The notes beneath the pieces are model-generated. The model was not told the DNA's origin. It was given only the letters and a program-made list of their open reading frames with translations, and searched no databases. From Macrocystis pyrifera (Eukaryota; Sar; Phaeophyceae; Laminariales; Laminariaceae): a stretch of DNA of 64,000 bases. Shown one piece after another: positions 14,901 through 27,475 of the stretch. Where the stretch lies: positions 9,477,665-9,541,664 of the forward strand of contig JASSKH010000025.1 in NCBI GenBank assembly GCA_031763025.1, written 5' to 3'. A program made the position numbers and the translations under genes. Each line of letters begins with the position of its first letter. The first letter of the stretch is position 1.

Positions 14901-17449
14901 TTCAACTTGGATTATCTCTCCCCCCCTTGCGTTTCGCTCAACCGAGCTAGCGAACGAAAGACTCCGAAACGTATCTTCCTCCACCCTGTCCTGTTGGATG
15001 ACAGTCGGGGGTGTGTGTACCAGGACGACAGCCGGTTCAACACAACTTATTTCGGTGTCGGGTGATGATCATGTCTGTCTGTCTGTCTGTCGGTGCTTGC
15101 GTGTGTTGCAGCTGGGCCAAGATCGCGGAGGTCATGCCCGGGCGAACCGCTAAGCAGTGTCGTGAGCGCTACAACAATCACGTGGATCCGGCGATCAAGA
15201 AGGACAAGATCTGGACGGCGGAGGAGGATGCGCTGGTCATGCAGCTGCACGCCGAGCACCACAACCAGTTCGCAAAAATCGCGAGGCGCATCCCCGGGCG
15301 ATGCTACGACGACGTCAAGAATAGGTACGTACGTCTCACCTGGCCCAGGTTGGCCAGGTCATGGCTCACAATATGCACAGATCGGACAAATCAGGTCCCC
15401 CGTCCATGATGCGTGGATCTGTATAAAATTTATGTTGCACAACTAATCACAATGGCATACCTGGTATATAGGATATAGATCATCTGTCGAACGTGTGCAA
15501 CTTCGTATTGCTGATTTATATATACCAGGTATAGTTTTATCGACCTTTCAAGACTCGTCTTTGTAACTGCCAATTATCGGTGAGCGAGTCAAACAGTGTT
15601 GTGAAACGAAACTAAAAGTGGCTCCGTCGGTTTTTCGGTTTTTGGCGAAAAAATCGGTCGGTTCCGGTTGGTTAAAACCGAAAAAAACGAAGCCGAAACC
15701 GAACATTTCTCGGTCGGTTTGCGGTTTTTCGGCTGGTTTCTTGTCAAAAGCAACCAAATGGTAAGTATTTTGAAGGGTTCGGTGTGCATGGGTTGGCATA
15801 ATGTGACATGATCAAATTGTGTCAAGTGGCCTTCCTGCAGTACTTGCGTCTGCTGCGCCACACGGTCGGTACAGGCTGACATACGCTATCAAACAGACGT
15901 GCTTATATTCTGCAGCAAACTACTACAGATACAGCAGTTTTAGTTGCTAACAATAAACAACATTTAGGATTGTGCGAGGGTACTTGGCTGGGTTGTTATA
16001 ACGTAGATGACATAATGTGTCGTTACTTACTACGTAGTTACACTATGTATTTTATGAAGACACAACTTGCAGCATACAACTAACGCCATGAAGTCTACGT
16101 TGCTCAATGGGAGGCTATGAGCGCGAACAAGTGTTATTGTAGGCGAAGGGCGACAGTGCGACAGTTCAGCGGGGGAAGAAGCTAGCTAGCACTGCCGTCT
16201 GCACTCGACATGATTTATCCCTGGCAGTCTCGCGGCGCACCGTGCCCTGTGCTCTGTGCGACTGCTGCTGCTATGCTGCCATGTTGTCGCGGGATGTGGG
16301 CTGTGTGCTGACTGTGTCGTGTGGCGTATTCGTACACAATAAAGAGATTTCCATAAAATATGTGAAGGCGTTATCGGGGTAGGGGATAGAGGAAAAAACC
16401 GACCGAGAAATTTCGTTTTTTTTCTTAACCGAAAAACTGAACGAAAAAACCGACTTTGGGTTTTCGGTTAACAACACTGCAAACGCCACACAAAACAGCT
16501 TCGCAAAAGTGGCACGAAAATACGAAACGTCACAAACCGTCAGCGTGTGTTTATACTAAAGTTATAAAATCGACACCCTCAGCTGTGAAATCGAAAATCT
16601 TTGCTAGCTGCGTGTGTGAAAATGCCCGTGCTCTCTGTTGTGCGGGTGGAGACTAATGTTCCCCGCTTCCATGTGCTGCTATAATACACCCCGACGGATA
16701 GGTTCAACCTGCTCGTGAAGCGCCGGCAGCTGGCAGGCAAGCCGTCTAACTCGGCACAACCGGGTGCTGCACCCAGCGACATCGCCAGGTTCGTTGTTTG
16801 TTTTGGAGAGTTTTTTTCCCTTCCCGCCTGGTTGCCAGCGCTAGCTACCGTATGCTTAATACCACCACTGTTGCCTCGAGAAGCGTTCGCAACGTGTTAA
16901 CACGTCTTGGCGTGAATCAGCCACGCATACAACTCATGTAGATGCTTATCTTCTATGGCGCAATTATTTTCATGGTTGGAATGAATGTCTAGAGTAGCCA
17001 GTTCTCAATCGGGTCGATGTATTCCCCTTTTGCGGTATAGAAATAATAACTTGAAACCGTACGATTCGTTTTCACGTTTTGAGTGTTGGATGTCCTGTTG
17101 CAAGGTCACTCGGTATCCGCCCTGTGCGTCAAGCAGTGTGCGTGTGTTTGTGGGACTCCACATTGATTTTCCAAGACTTGCCTTTCTCCTAAGCTCTATA
17201 CGTATGTCGCCTTTTTGCGGTGTATCCTACCACAGCAGCAGGTTAGCCGTGGATGGACAGAGTGCAGCAGAGCGCCCGGTCCTTCACTCACACTCACACC
17301 CTGCTGTTGTCATGATGACGCGCGAAGGAGCCGATAGGCTCTTGCCGGCGCCAGATGACGCCCGACAGGCACCGCTCACTCCGAGGAGCGGGGTGAAGCG
17401 ATCTACGCCAGAAACGTCTGGTGGTGGTGAAGGAGACCGCGTGTGTTAG
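5948..17449 (+). CDS. three-repeat (3R) MYB DNA-binding protein
   Basis: This is a nuclear transcription factor of the MYB/SANT class. Proposed exons are 5948-6317, 6941-7381, 8492-8622, 9459-10194, 11043-11189, 11692-11796, 12350-12521, 13143-13195, 14088-14230, 15112-15324, 16702-16788 and about 17236-17449. All junctions from 6941 on agree in phase, giving 814 codons. Three MYB repeats span exons 7-11. R1 has WGQEE then WPSIARFFP and a final W. R2 has WGAEED, WAKIAEVMPGRTAKQCRERY. R3 has WTAEED, FAKIARRIPGR and YDDVKNRF. In R3 a Phe replaces the central Trp, as is usual in R2R3 and 3R proteins. The long N-terminal half is Ser/Pro/Gly-rich with an acidic patch (GGDDDDDGLD). The C-terminus is short. 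The first exon is uncertain: its reading frame breaks at a run of nine G (6173-6181), and removing one G opens the frame to a good donor at 6318. Confidence 0.85.
11900..11980 (+). repeat. dispersed repeat family A, copy 1
   Basis: This copy begins with a poly-T run and carries ATCCTCCGGCGGATTGG, then GTAAAAATA, CACCACACTTCCACG and TTTCGTGTCGTGTG. The same blocks occur in reverse at 20494-20565 and in a diverged forward copy at 29262-29345. It lies in an intron of the MYB gene. The CCTCCGGCGG core is itself an inverted repeat. No coding capacity is seen. It is a short non-autonomous repeat of unknown class. Confidence 0.75.
13389..13460 (+). repeat. dispersed repeat family B, copy 1
   Basis: GGAGTCCCGTTCTGGGGACA is followed about 35 bases later by CCCTAAAAACGTGACGGCAGTCCTGAAAG in degraded form. 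The same arrangement, with better preserved inverted ends, is at 20897-20964. A half-site with TTTGTCCC and GGGGACAGG is near 30990-31025, and a trace is near 4055. This resembles a very small foldback element. Confidence 0.55.
15072..15092 (+). repeat. (GTCT)n microsatellite
   Basis: Five TGTC/GTCT units lie in the MYB intron directly upstream of the acceptor at 15111. They supply part of the pyrimidine-containing tract before the exon encoding the end of R2 and the whole of R3. Confidence 0.8.
15594..16479. mobile_element. hAT-like MITE inside a MYB intron
   Basis: The element starts CAGTGTTGT and ends ACAACACTG, a perfect 9-base terminal inverted repeat. The subterminal regions are rich in CGGTTTTTCGG/CCGAAAAACCG blocks that also pair with each other (about 15620-15735 against 16385-16470). 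CAAA abuts both outer ends (15590-15593 and 16480-16483). CAGTG-type ends are known from hAT transposons, but those make 8-base target duplications and only 4 bases match here. There is no transposase frame, so it is non-autonomous. It lies wholly within the intron between exons 15112-15324 and 16702-16788. Confidence 0.65.
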
Positions 17450-18555
17450 GAGAGTCGTAGATTTTGCGTTTAGGTGAGCGCTGCCTAGTATTTTGGCGCC
17501 ACAACGTTGTATAGGAAGAAGAGGAGGCTCGCTTTTGAAGTCCCAGGTTTCGTGTTGTGGATACGCGAGTTACTGCTGTTGTCTTTTACGTGGAGCCGCA
17601 AGGCCGGCCGGCCACCAGTCCTTTTGGAAGGCGAGCAAGTTCAATGTTTTTTTTTTGTATCTCCGCCCTTCGCGATGAAGGACCGAATCCTCGAAGGGAG
17701 CGATGTGGGCGAGAGTCTTGATTTTCTCTTTCCGTTGTCCTTCGTACCTGGTACGTATTCGTGAAGAGTCGGTCCACACGTGTCTTAATGTCTTGATGCT
17801 GTGCGTTCCCCGCCGTGTGAAGTATTGTCGAGCCGTAAGGGCTTGGGCGGAGAGTGAATGGACACTGCTGTACTAATCGTTGGTTCTCATGAATTGAAAT
17901 GTATGGTGTGTGTTTAGCTCGTATAGGTGATAATAAAATGATACAGAAAAAAAGTTGCTCTCTCTAGCAACGAAACACCTTTGAGAGTAGATAGTTTTTA
18001 GCGCGGTGTCGGGATGGCTTCGTCGCCCGGAGATAGCTTTCTTTCTTTAGTGTCTGTGAGATAGATGACAGGCCACAGCACGAGTCGTTTTTGTGGGCTT
18101 GAAGAGTGAATTACAGTAGTAAGCGTTGGTTCCCATAAGGCAGTGCAGCAGATGAGCAGATGAGCGGCGTACTGGTATATTAGAGTAGGGGATAGTGAAG
18201 GCCGGCGTTAGGCCTGAATTTGGCAACTTGCGTTGCCGTGCAAATCTCCATTGAGAAGCTGCGAGGGCGCGATGTCCTCTAGGCAGTATAGCTATAGCAT
18301 ATGGTATAGCATAGGGTGATAGCATATGGTATAGCATATAGGTGCCGGATTGCACTTTTACTTTGTTCAAGTCGTGATGGAACACGATTTCTTTTTATAT
18401 GCATTGGTTTTTGATAGGCAGGGCAATGTAGCATTACATTAATATGCTGCACAGAGTGAGCTTCCCCCCGTATGATGCAGCCGTCTTGAACTCATCGAAT
18501 GGCGAGAAACGCTGAATTTTGGACATGGAGCATGGTGCCATTTACTTATCGAATC
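17450..18555. other. convergent intergenic spacer
   Basis: This 1.1 kb spacer separates the stop codon of the MYB gene from the stop codon of the Maf gene on the other strand. I see no gene in it. It contains one TACCTGGTA site (17745-17753) and a short tandem AGCATATGGTATAGCATA duplication at about 18291-18342. The 3' UTRs of both genes probably fall here; poly(A) signals could not be assigned with confidence. Confidence 0.6.
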
Positions 18556-20770
18556 CTAGTTTTTCGAGAGCTGTGCGAGCAACTCTAGCACCAATGTCTT
18601 CGACAAGCCCATTACGGAGTCTATAGTCCCATCCATGTTGGTGACGTATGGTTGTACCAGCTTGTGCTCCACCATCAAGCCACCAGCACATTGCAGCACT
18701 GTGCCCTCCTCGCACAGCTTCGTCACGACGCTGTCGGGCACCTGGCATGAAAGGGTGGCAGCACCAGCACTGGTGGTAAAGATGGTACGAAAGGTGTATA
18801 GGAATTGAAGAGTGTCGCATTCGGTTGGAGATGATCTGTACTGCAGTATGGAGCATGGGATAGATATGGAACATGCGTACCGGAGGGGACGGCGAAACAG
18901 AGTGTTTGCTGATGTATCGGGAAATGCACAGCACATAATTTACTCTGGAGTCTGCTTTATAACGTGTCCTATATTTTTGCCCATCGATATAATCTGGTGT
19001 TCAAACGCCGGCAGTCTCTCGCTCGTAGCGCGAAAACCCCAAGGAGCGCATTGATTGGTGCACGCACTCACTCCTCGGATCCTCGCTCGCTCGCCGCACT
19101 CGCAACACTATTGTCACAAAGTACACCGACCTTCAAATATGCCAGGAGAATTGTAAATAGAGCAAGGGAAATCGTAATTTGTTCAAGGGGTGTAGGGGTG
19201 ATTATTCGACACTCACGTCAAGTGGTATAGTAATTTTGTGTTAGTCAAGGCAAATCAACAAATTAATGCAAATTTGCTGATTTCGTGTAGGGGTGAAGGT
19301 CTGGTGCTGTCTGTCTCCTCACATAATCATAATTGCCGACCTTTGTATTTCACAAATTATTACACCCCCTACAGCACGCGCGATCGAATTCAAGTATCAC
19401 GTGCAGCTCGCAAAGATGAGTTTCGACGACACTAATGTCCATCTCACCGCTAAAAGACCGATAATATATAATAAGGCGTCTTTTTTTCCAAGGAAACTCA
19501 GTAACAACCGAAAAAAAGCAGTAACCGTCATCAGTCAAAACTCAAGAGGGCGGGCTTGCGTAAACATGCAAACAGTACTGGTACGAATGAATTACGCGTT
19601 TGGTTTTTCTGATAAAAACTATGCACTGAAATATGAGTTTGATCATGACATTTTCTACACAGCTCGAGCAACAGCAATGGGACTTGGCTGAATCGACATG
19701 TTATACGAATGCTTGTGGTAATTTTTGAACTACTCCAGGAAATACAGGCGGCATTTCGGCGGCTTTATATGGTACCATATCATATCACATAGGTGCAGCC
19801 AAAAAATATTCGCGGCTAGTCGTGTCAGCTTAAAAAAAAAACATGCATGTGCCAGGTTGCAGCAGAATAGATATATGCGCATTAAGTACGAGTACCTCAT
19901 GCCAACACCTGCTGTAATAATGTACCGGGTGGATTTTAGAGTTTCGGACGCACTTTGTCAAGTGTCAAGGAAGGTGTGACATGATACTACTGCGGTATGC
20001 CACGCAAACAGGAGGCATCATTCATGCGTTAATTATTCGCGCACGTCACGGCGAGCGTACTGAGGACTCTCTATGCCTAGCCGTATATACGAGTGGGCAA
20101 GAATACAGCAGCAGCGTCCATGCCCGTATTTTCTACGTTCATTCAGTTTCGTCCCGGACAGGCAGGCGTCGTTCGCACACACAACCCATCATAATTTTGT
20201 TGTCAAGCTCGCTGACCAGGACCGTCCGGGTAGCATTCATAGTACTGATAAATCATCTTCCCAAACGAGGCACGAAGCACAAGTTTCGCTGTTTTTGGTA
20301 TAAATATGCGTGTACCTTATTATTATTATGCTCGCCTTCCGACAATATAGCGTAGATGCCGTGTATATTCACATAATATGGCTATCTCCACCGCACCTGC
20401 TCCTCTCGGGGGTCAGGTCGGGTCAACGTGCCCAAACTCCAGGGGTAGCAGCAGCTTGTTTTGATGTTGCAACGGGAGCTATGGGCTAAATTGACACACG
20501 ACACGAAATTGGAACGTGGAAGTGTGGTATTTTTACCAATCCGCCGGAGGATTTTATAAATTTTGAAATACGTCAGCTGTGAGTTCGACTGATTAAATAG
20601 TTGATACTCAACTTTGCAAGCTGCGCAGTACGCCTCGTCTATATTCCATTTTTACCTAATTTTACAATTATTGTGATAAACCGAGAGCGCGTATTCTATA
20701 TGTGATTCCTTGTCAAAGAAATAGGCCAGCGGCTCCCCTGGATGCTGCCCGGGTCAACAGGATTAAAAAA

Positions 20771-20801
<31 letters not shown>

Positions 20802-23800
20802 CACACATAATATGTGGTATGAATTGATTACTGTGGTCGAGCCAGACTGGAACATGTATACTTCGTATGCGATATGTGTGTGTTTAAGGACAGCATGCAG
20901 TCCCGATTTGGGGACACACCAATCCACAGTAATTCCAAATGCTTCGTCCCCAAAACGGGACTGCAGTCCTGAAAGCTTGGTATATTATTCTTGGAGGGCG
21001 ATAAAAAAAAAAAATGTGCATAATACAATCAATCGCGCTGGTCAGAATACGGGTATTTTATACTCGTTCGTACATACATATCATTTACCAGGTATATCAA
21101 GGGTCGAGCAGATGCGAGCGGTGTGCTCTAGACCTGCTCACACAGTGAAGTTGTGGTACTACTATTAATATATAATAATACTGCTGTACTTGGCGGATGG
21201 CTGCGCGCCAACGGTTGAGTGGTGTAGGAATGTAGGAATGTTTCATAGGAAATATAGGAAAGTTTCGACCTTCTTAGCGCGACCCTCTGTTGCTCTACGC
21301 CACTACTGATCCCCACGCCACTACTTCCGACTTCCAGTAAAAAATATACTTCCTCTGACTTCCTACAGAAAATAATGGAGGAAAAGAAACGGAAAACTAA
21401 AAAAAAAACGGAACACTGTTGGCTTACTTTTGACATCACATTACACCTGGTCCACACCTGGCACCAGATATTGACTGCTGGTACCGGTACGCTCGATACG
21501 AGTCAGGTGACGGGTAACGGACAGGTTGAATCTATCTTGCAGTTGCTCTACCGATTCGGTTATTTCCTTGCTCTCCGATACACTCCACAAATATCTCCGT
21601 CATACAAAAGCAGTAGTATTTTGATGGGGACCCGAACTTTGAAGAAATATCAGGTACTCCGGTGTACTTGGGGTTGTTCCTGTTGTCTTCGTTGTTTCTA
21701 CCCAACGAAACCAGTACACCCTGATCCACCCAGTGTCCGTCCTGATTCTTCATCTTTCGAGAGAACACAAGAAAACACAAATCATGTGGCCACAGACTGA
21801 ATACATGGGAAGAAACGGAGGCTCATATTTTTTATATGAATACAATAGGAATTTGGGGGCAAGAAACGCAGCTCAAACTGGGTAACAATTCGTATACCTG
21901 GATAAGAAACAGGAGGGGTCGACGCCTTCACAAGGTTAGAAAAGAGATCGCGAGGGAGCGTGACACGATTTTAGAAATGTCAGTCTTGCGGACAATTGTT
22001 ACACCAAGCAGCGGTGCCAACGCCCTTGCGATCCAACATCTTGGCAGGTATATGTGGAAACCTCGATGTGGAAAGGAAGAAAGGACATTGGTGGGGATAG
22101 ACAAAAGGTCGGAATGAGGATGGGGATGGGATAGCGCCGCAGTATCAGGTTTGGTCGAGGTTCAACGGGGGTGGGGGAGTGGGTGGTGGGGGGTAGGCGG
22201 GGGGGGGTCGCTGCCAGGGAATGTAGCAGTAGAAGATGAGGTGGGGTGGGAGAAATTGGACATCATGGTACATAAATGGCAGTGGAAGTAGAGTGTGGGA
22301 GGGATACTGGAAACGATGGTTCTCACGGAGCATCGAATGCATGTAATACGAAGAATATTAATACCAGTAGGAGACAAGAAACAAAACACGACTACAACGG
22401 GCATGAAAGCCGAGACTAATGTAAAGCAAGCATCCAACAGCAATTCTAACAGGAATGTGCACACATAAGACTAGAGCCTGGAAGCCAACTGAACGTCCCA
22501 CTGTTGTTAAAGTTGTTGCTCAAATTTTGAATACAGCAGGTTAAGAATTTACATAACTTCACTATGTTGGAGTATTTAGGACACATTCTGGTCACCCGGA
22601 AGCAATCAGTTGTTCTTGAGAGTGGCAAATGTTTCGCAAGAGCGCCACAACCAGCTCCAGTCACTATTATACCCGTTACCGGTACTTTCCGTGAGCCTTT
22701 TCCTGGATGAATAACGGAATCACAAGAAACAGCAATCTCACCTTGCTGAAAGATATTTCGGCGGTATCAACACCTGACACCTGATGTCCGGTGACCACGT
22801 CCGTCAGCACCGCAGACCCAACCGTTCGACACGGCGATCGCTGCGGAGTATACAGTTAAGGCCCGCTATTAAGAAATATATCGACAAGAATTGAGGCTCG
22901 GCTTTTCACGAAGAACAAGGAATTCGGCCTTAGAAATGTAGCTCAACTGGCGGACAATACAGGAAATTACAGCCGAAGAAACAGCAGCGATCGACGCCCA
23001 CACGAGATGAGAAACGAAGTCCTATTCGGAAACGCCGAATAAAATAAGAAACGCGGACAACAGCACTTTCTACAACAACATCCAACACCCAACACATCCT
23101 GGGCTCTTCCCGCAGTGTGGAGGTTACTGTTTTCCTTCGTTCTACATCATTTTTTTTATTTCATTCAACCGGGTAATATCCAGTCTCCTGCCGCCAAAAT
23201 CCCCCTAAAAACATGAAAAGTCCCGTTTAAGAGATGAAGCGGTTTAAAAAAAGTCCATACAAATAAGAAACGTATGTTTAAGAAATACAGCTGGAGTGTG
23301 CTAAGGCATTGAGCCTCAACGCCAAACTGACGTTGCTTAATGGCGGGCCTCAACTGTACAATATGAAATGTATGCATGTTTAGTTTGTGTTCAGTTATGT
23401 TTTCAGTAGTGTTACTGCAGTTCAAGGGCAAGGAGGATGACAGCAGTGGCCATGCCGTCGCCATACTTTGTACGACGAGCGGCCGTAAGCGGTCGGATTG
23501 CCACGTTTTTGCATTTTTGTTCGCGGTTGCGATTCATAACAAGCATGGTTCTCCAGTTGCTATTAAGATTTCAGAGGAAAGTCAAGGCAGAAACAGCGAC
23601 ATAACTTGTGGTGAATCTTCGCCACGGCTGCTCAACCGAGATCGACCTGAGATGGAGGACAGACGATAACTAACAGACTAAAACCAGGCACTGGTATATC
23701 ATAGGAGTACTCGTGTAACACGAATTTATGAACCTTTAAAATCGATGATCAGGCATCGTGCCTGAAATAAATGTGCCAGAGATGTGCACCATGTTCAACA

Positions 23801-25593
23801 ACCCCGTATCTGGAACAAAACAAACAAATGATAGAGAGGGCATGAGCCATCGAGAACAGGAGTCACGCTGCCGAGGAAAGCACTCCTTACGACCTCATAC
23901 GGCAGTATGCTTTCCAACCAAAGCATGCGATACGTGGACCACCATTTTTAGCGGTTTTTGTATGTACTTAAGAAAAAGGGACACGAGTATTGCAGCAGTA
24001 GTTCTACGAGTACAATACTGTATATATATGCATGTCCATGTACCACATACTCTGTGCGTCTGTGTGCATCTGTACTTTACTGGAAGGCAACCAAAATAAC
24101 AATAAGATACTACAGTACGCATATGCACTTTGCTGCTGTACTTCCCCACGGCAACTCGGGACCGTACTGTCGCCAAACAAACTCACCGCATAGCCGGCGA
24201 TGTTCCTTCGAACCTCATCTTCGTCGGCAGGCTTCTCTAGAATGCGCCCATCGTGCACAACAACTGTTATTAAAAAAATGTGCACGTCAGGACAACGAAA
24301 CACAGGGTAAAATCGTCCTTATTACTGATCGTACCAAAACGCGGCGGCCCGGGCTGTTAATTGACATTACTGTCGTATGAAAATGCTGTGTACCTCGTAG
24401 TGGACTCATACCTCTTTAGAACTATGCGCATCCACGACTTGGGAACAAACTGCCAGGGATTCGAGGTAACTATTTTCGCAGCAGTATGGATTATCGGCGT
24501 ATGGATGACTCTGCCTGGACTGAGCAACAGGTAAGTGGCGAAGGATAGATGGTAGAAGTTCACCAGATTGTACTGTGTACGTAGTACATACGAGTTGAGG
24601 GTGGAAGGTTAAGCCTAAGATTCCATTGGTAAGTGGTAAATACATACCAGGTAGATTGGTACCTAGGTCATTCCCGACCACGTCGCCCACGGGCTGATAA
24701 TTACGGAATTAGCACACGTTGTTGGTGTACTGCTGTACCCAGGAGTAGTATTAAGTAGTTATAAAGTGTGTATCATACAACCCACAGTGGTATTCATAAA
24801 TACCTTGATCTCCGGTCAAGAGCAATGTCGCACCCAGCGACTCGTTCTCGGCTTCGGCCTTTAGGCCAGGAAGCAGCGCCTCTGCCTTTGCCAGCCCGAG
24901 CTGAAGAACAAGGTCAGCGGGATCTGCGGTACGGTCGCCGATGGCCGCCTCGTCGATGTCTGCAGACCTGTCGAGTTTCACGTGTATCATCACCGCCATG
25001 CCGGCATCGCCAGGTCAGTGTCATTTTGCACAGCAGTACAGGCACCAGGCTCGTGGGTGCTGTGGTAGTCGGTACAGCCAGTATGGTCTATCTTGAAGGT
25101 TGCTTAGCTGTGGATCCACCCTCTTTCGCAAACTGAGGTTCCAGGTACAGACAGGAGTACAGGACACCTATATATTAATGATAAGAAAACAGAAAAAAAC
25201 GGTCCAGGATGGATTTCTTGTTTGAGAAGGGTGCATTTCACACAATTCAGTGTAACGACTCCCGGATTTGTTAAGTTCCTGTAAATCTCAGCCTGTCGTT
25301 CTTATTGCTCGATTTCTTATTCTGAGTAGGTGTCCCGTACTGCTCTCCCGTTTGTTCTTCCTCCCCATTGGCATCTACACCATCAACGCTTACTCTTTGC
25401 TTCGTGCTGTATTTGACGATGGTTATTCCTTTCGTTTATGCTCGTGCACGTCGTATTTTTGCATGGACGGCAGGAACGCCGTACGAGCGTGCCAGTACCG
25501 ATGCGGAGAGCAAGAACACAATAATAGCATCATCACCACCACCACCACCAACACCACCAACACCAACACCAACAACAACAACAACAACAACAA

Positions 25594-25655
<62 letters not shown>

Positions 25656-25952
25656 CCAACAACAATAACAACAGGCATCTTACCTTGTGATTGCTGTAAA
25701 CCCCATCTCCTCTATGATCATCTTTCTGGTGAAAGACTTGGAGCCGAGTATTATTGGACCTCGCTCACTCGTGGCGGGCTCCGACGATGACATGGAGCAC
25801 GAGCTACACCTCGCACCGAACAGACGGCCAGTAACAGCAGCGGCACTTGGCGATCTAAGCAAGAACTGCTGTGGTCGGAGTGCCTGCGTGTGGAGCAAGC
25901 GCGGCGATCCCAGGGTAGCTATGACTGCCAAGGTTTGCCGTTGAACACGCAT
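18556..25952 (-). CDS. Maf-like nucleoside triphosphate pyrophosphatase
   Basis: Maf proteins hydrolyse non-canonical or canonical nucleoside triphosphates to monophosphate and pyrophosphate and limit their entry into nucleic acids. Exons on the minus strand are 25952 (or 25793)-25684, 24967-24804, 24263-24187, 22840-22742 and 18741-18556; every junction agrees in phase. From the inner ATG at 25793 the protein is 211 residues, the usual family size. The ATG at 25952 adds 53 residues, Arg/Ser/Ala-rich and nearly free of acids, that could be an organelle-targeting peptide; an ATG at 26033 is also possible. Family motifs appear in order: IILGSKSFTRK near the N-terminus, SADIDE, LLLTGDQVVVHDG, ILEKP, GYARSPCRTVGSAVLTD, VPDSVV, CAGGLMVEH and DSVMGLSK. 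All expected catalytic-pocket residues (S-x-S-x-x-R, the DIDE acid, DQ, the Lys of EKP) are present. Substrate preference cannot be read from sequence. The last intron is 4 kb. Confidence 0.9.
20494..20565 (-). repeat. dispersed repeat family A, copy 2
   Basis: Read on the minus strand this matches the copy at 11900-11980 over ATCCTCCGGCGGATTGG, GTAAAAATACC, ACACTTCCACGTTCC and TTTCGTGTCGTGTG, lacking the short AAGCTTAAGCT insertion. It lies in the large last intron of the Maf gene. Confidence 0.75.
20764..20810 (+). repeat. poly-A followed by (CA)n
   Basis: About 23 A residues run directly into about 11 CA units within the last Maf intron. A poly-A tail next to a dinucleotide tract is the kind of 3' end left by a retroposed copy, but I cannot identify a body upstream. 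Confidence 0.8.
20897..20964. repeat. dispersed repeat family B, copy 2 (foldback)
   Basis: GCAGTCCCGATTTGGGGAC at the left pairs with GTCCCCAAAACGGGACTGC at the right, leaving a loop of about 30 bases. It is related to 13389-13460. It lies in the last Maf intron. Confidence 0.65.
21711..21800 (+). repeat. dispersed repeat shared with 782-851
   Basis: CCACCCAGTGTCCGTCCTGATTC, a CGAGAGA block and GTGGCCACAGACTGA repeat, in the same order and orientation, the blocks at 782-851 (CACCCAGTGTCCGCCCTGATTC, AGAGAGA, GTGGTTACAGACTGA). The present copy has an insertion of about 20 bases. The class is unknown. Confidence 0.6.
25535..25673 (+). repeat. (CAC)n/(CAA)n trinucleotide microsatellite
   Basis: About 45 trinucleotide units, first CAC/CCA-rich then almost pure CAA with a few TCA/CAC interruptions. 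On the sense strand of the Maf gene it reads TTG repeats starting about 11 bases after the donor of the first exon (25684/25683). The long Thr-, Asn-, Leu- and Val-rich open frames here on both strands are products of the repeat, not genes. Confidence 0.9.
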
Positions 25953-27400
25953 GCGCTCAAAGGGTGGATGGAACTGCTGTATATATGTTGTTGTAGGTTG
26001 TAGGCGGGCGGTCGATGTCTCATGGATGGGCACCGCTCACAGCACATGACGCCACGAGAACCAACACGCCTCCTGGTTCCAGATTATTGATTGTCCCGCA
26101 CCGGCCAGTCAGCCAATGGCCAGTGCGGAACTGTGAAAACGGTTTCATAGTCAGTTCTCAATATTTGTCGTGGTACGTACCAGGTAGCTATTAATAGTAC
26201 CAGGTACAGGTAGCGTTTAGTATTCAGTGAAGCGGTTGTGCCGCCGTTGCTCGTTCGGACCTTTCGAACCTCGACGCTTTGGATGCGTCCCGTCTATGAG
26301 CTGCTGTAATAAGAAGTGCACAGAGCTCTACGTCCTGTTTACCTCACACAGGTCAGGAGATTCATCGCAGGATAATGGTTCGCATCCCATGAGCACTGGA
26401 CCCACGCATAGGTTGTAGGGTGTTGGCTGTCGACTACCAGGTACCAGGTATCAAACTTCGACCGGCAACGACAGGCAGAGCATGTTGTCGGCATGGACTA
26501 TTAAACATATCCTCGTGGACACCCACCACGCGTCCTGAGGGTATACACGAGTCATCGTGCGGTCCGATTGATGCGGGGTCACTTTCCGTGTTTTAATGGA
26601 GGGTGGCTGGCGTGAGGCGGATATCGTTGACGGAAGCTCCTCGAGATGGGCTGCTGGGGAGGAGAAGCAACGTGACGGCGGGGCTGCGTATGGCTGGGCA
26701 GGAGATTCTCTGGCAATGTCCTCTAGCACCGAGGCTGTTTGCGGGGCGCATGAAGGATATCAAGACCCCAAGGACGAGGCTATCATCAATGCCGATGACA
26801 AGAAAGCGCGGAGGTATGCTCGCCAGGAATGTAGTCAACTGGTCCCGCGCCATGCTCTCTACAGAGCGGAGCCATGGTGTCATTGTGTTTCCCTGCATCG
26901 TTTGCATGACAGCTATAGATATTATATGACACTCGCACTGAGTCACACACTGCTTTGTTGAGTCTAAATCTAGATCAGTGAAAATATTACTTGTTGCTGC
27001 CGCATGGTAACTGGTGCACTACAATGTTGTGGACCCCGCACCTCTGTTCGTATGTATGGATCGGATATCTGCAGAGACTTCTACACCAAATTTACTGAGC
27101 GAGCACTTGCGAATTGTGGAAACACAGCTGAAGTGAAAAACGTCATCCATAAGGTCAGGAAAGTGAACGTGTAGCAGGCGTGAATGTACAAATTCTGCAA
27201 AATGTACATGAACATCAACAGATAGTAATCGAGTCAGCTATCCGTAGCTGACATTATCGTATTGCTTCAATGGGTACTTTTTCAGTAGGAGTACACAGCC
27301 AGGATTCAACGCCAGAATAGTTTTGTTGTTTGGTGTAGTTACACAAGCTCATAGCAGCATATCGTGCCAGTCGTCTTGCTATGCAAACGTATTGCTAACT

Positions 27401-27475
27401 TGTTATAAGGATTACCCTGGGCTAGGTAATCGATCGATCTTATACCCCTATAGCTCAGTAGGTACCACCTTCACA
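27401..27475 (+). repeat. left 75-bp terminal repeat with tRNA-like box A
   Basis: TGTTATAAGGATTACCCTGG begins the repeat. TAGCTCAGTAGG at 27451-27462 matches the pol III box A consensus. GGCTCGAACCTC about 30 bases downstream approximates box B at tRNA-like spacing. The predicted D and T arms do not pair well, so this is not a functional tRNA gene. Confidence 0.6.

Noticed and set aside
19293..19691. 132-residue plus-strand frame inside the large Maf intron
   Set aside because: No motif and low-complexity AT-rich composition; most likely chance.
25268..25790. 140-residue plus-strand frames rich in Asn or Thr, and matching Leu/Val frames on minus
   Set aside because: They are translations of the CAA/CAC microsatellite in three phases and overlap the first Maf exon on the other strand.
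26593..26961. Coding-like open frames on both strands
   Set aside because: No recognised motif, no clear start and no phase-matched partner exons; two opposite frames look equally plausible.
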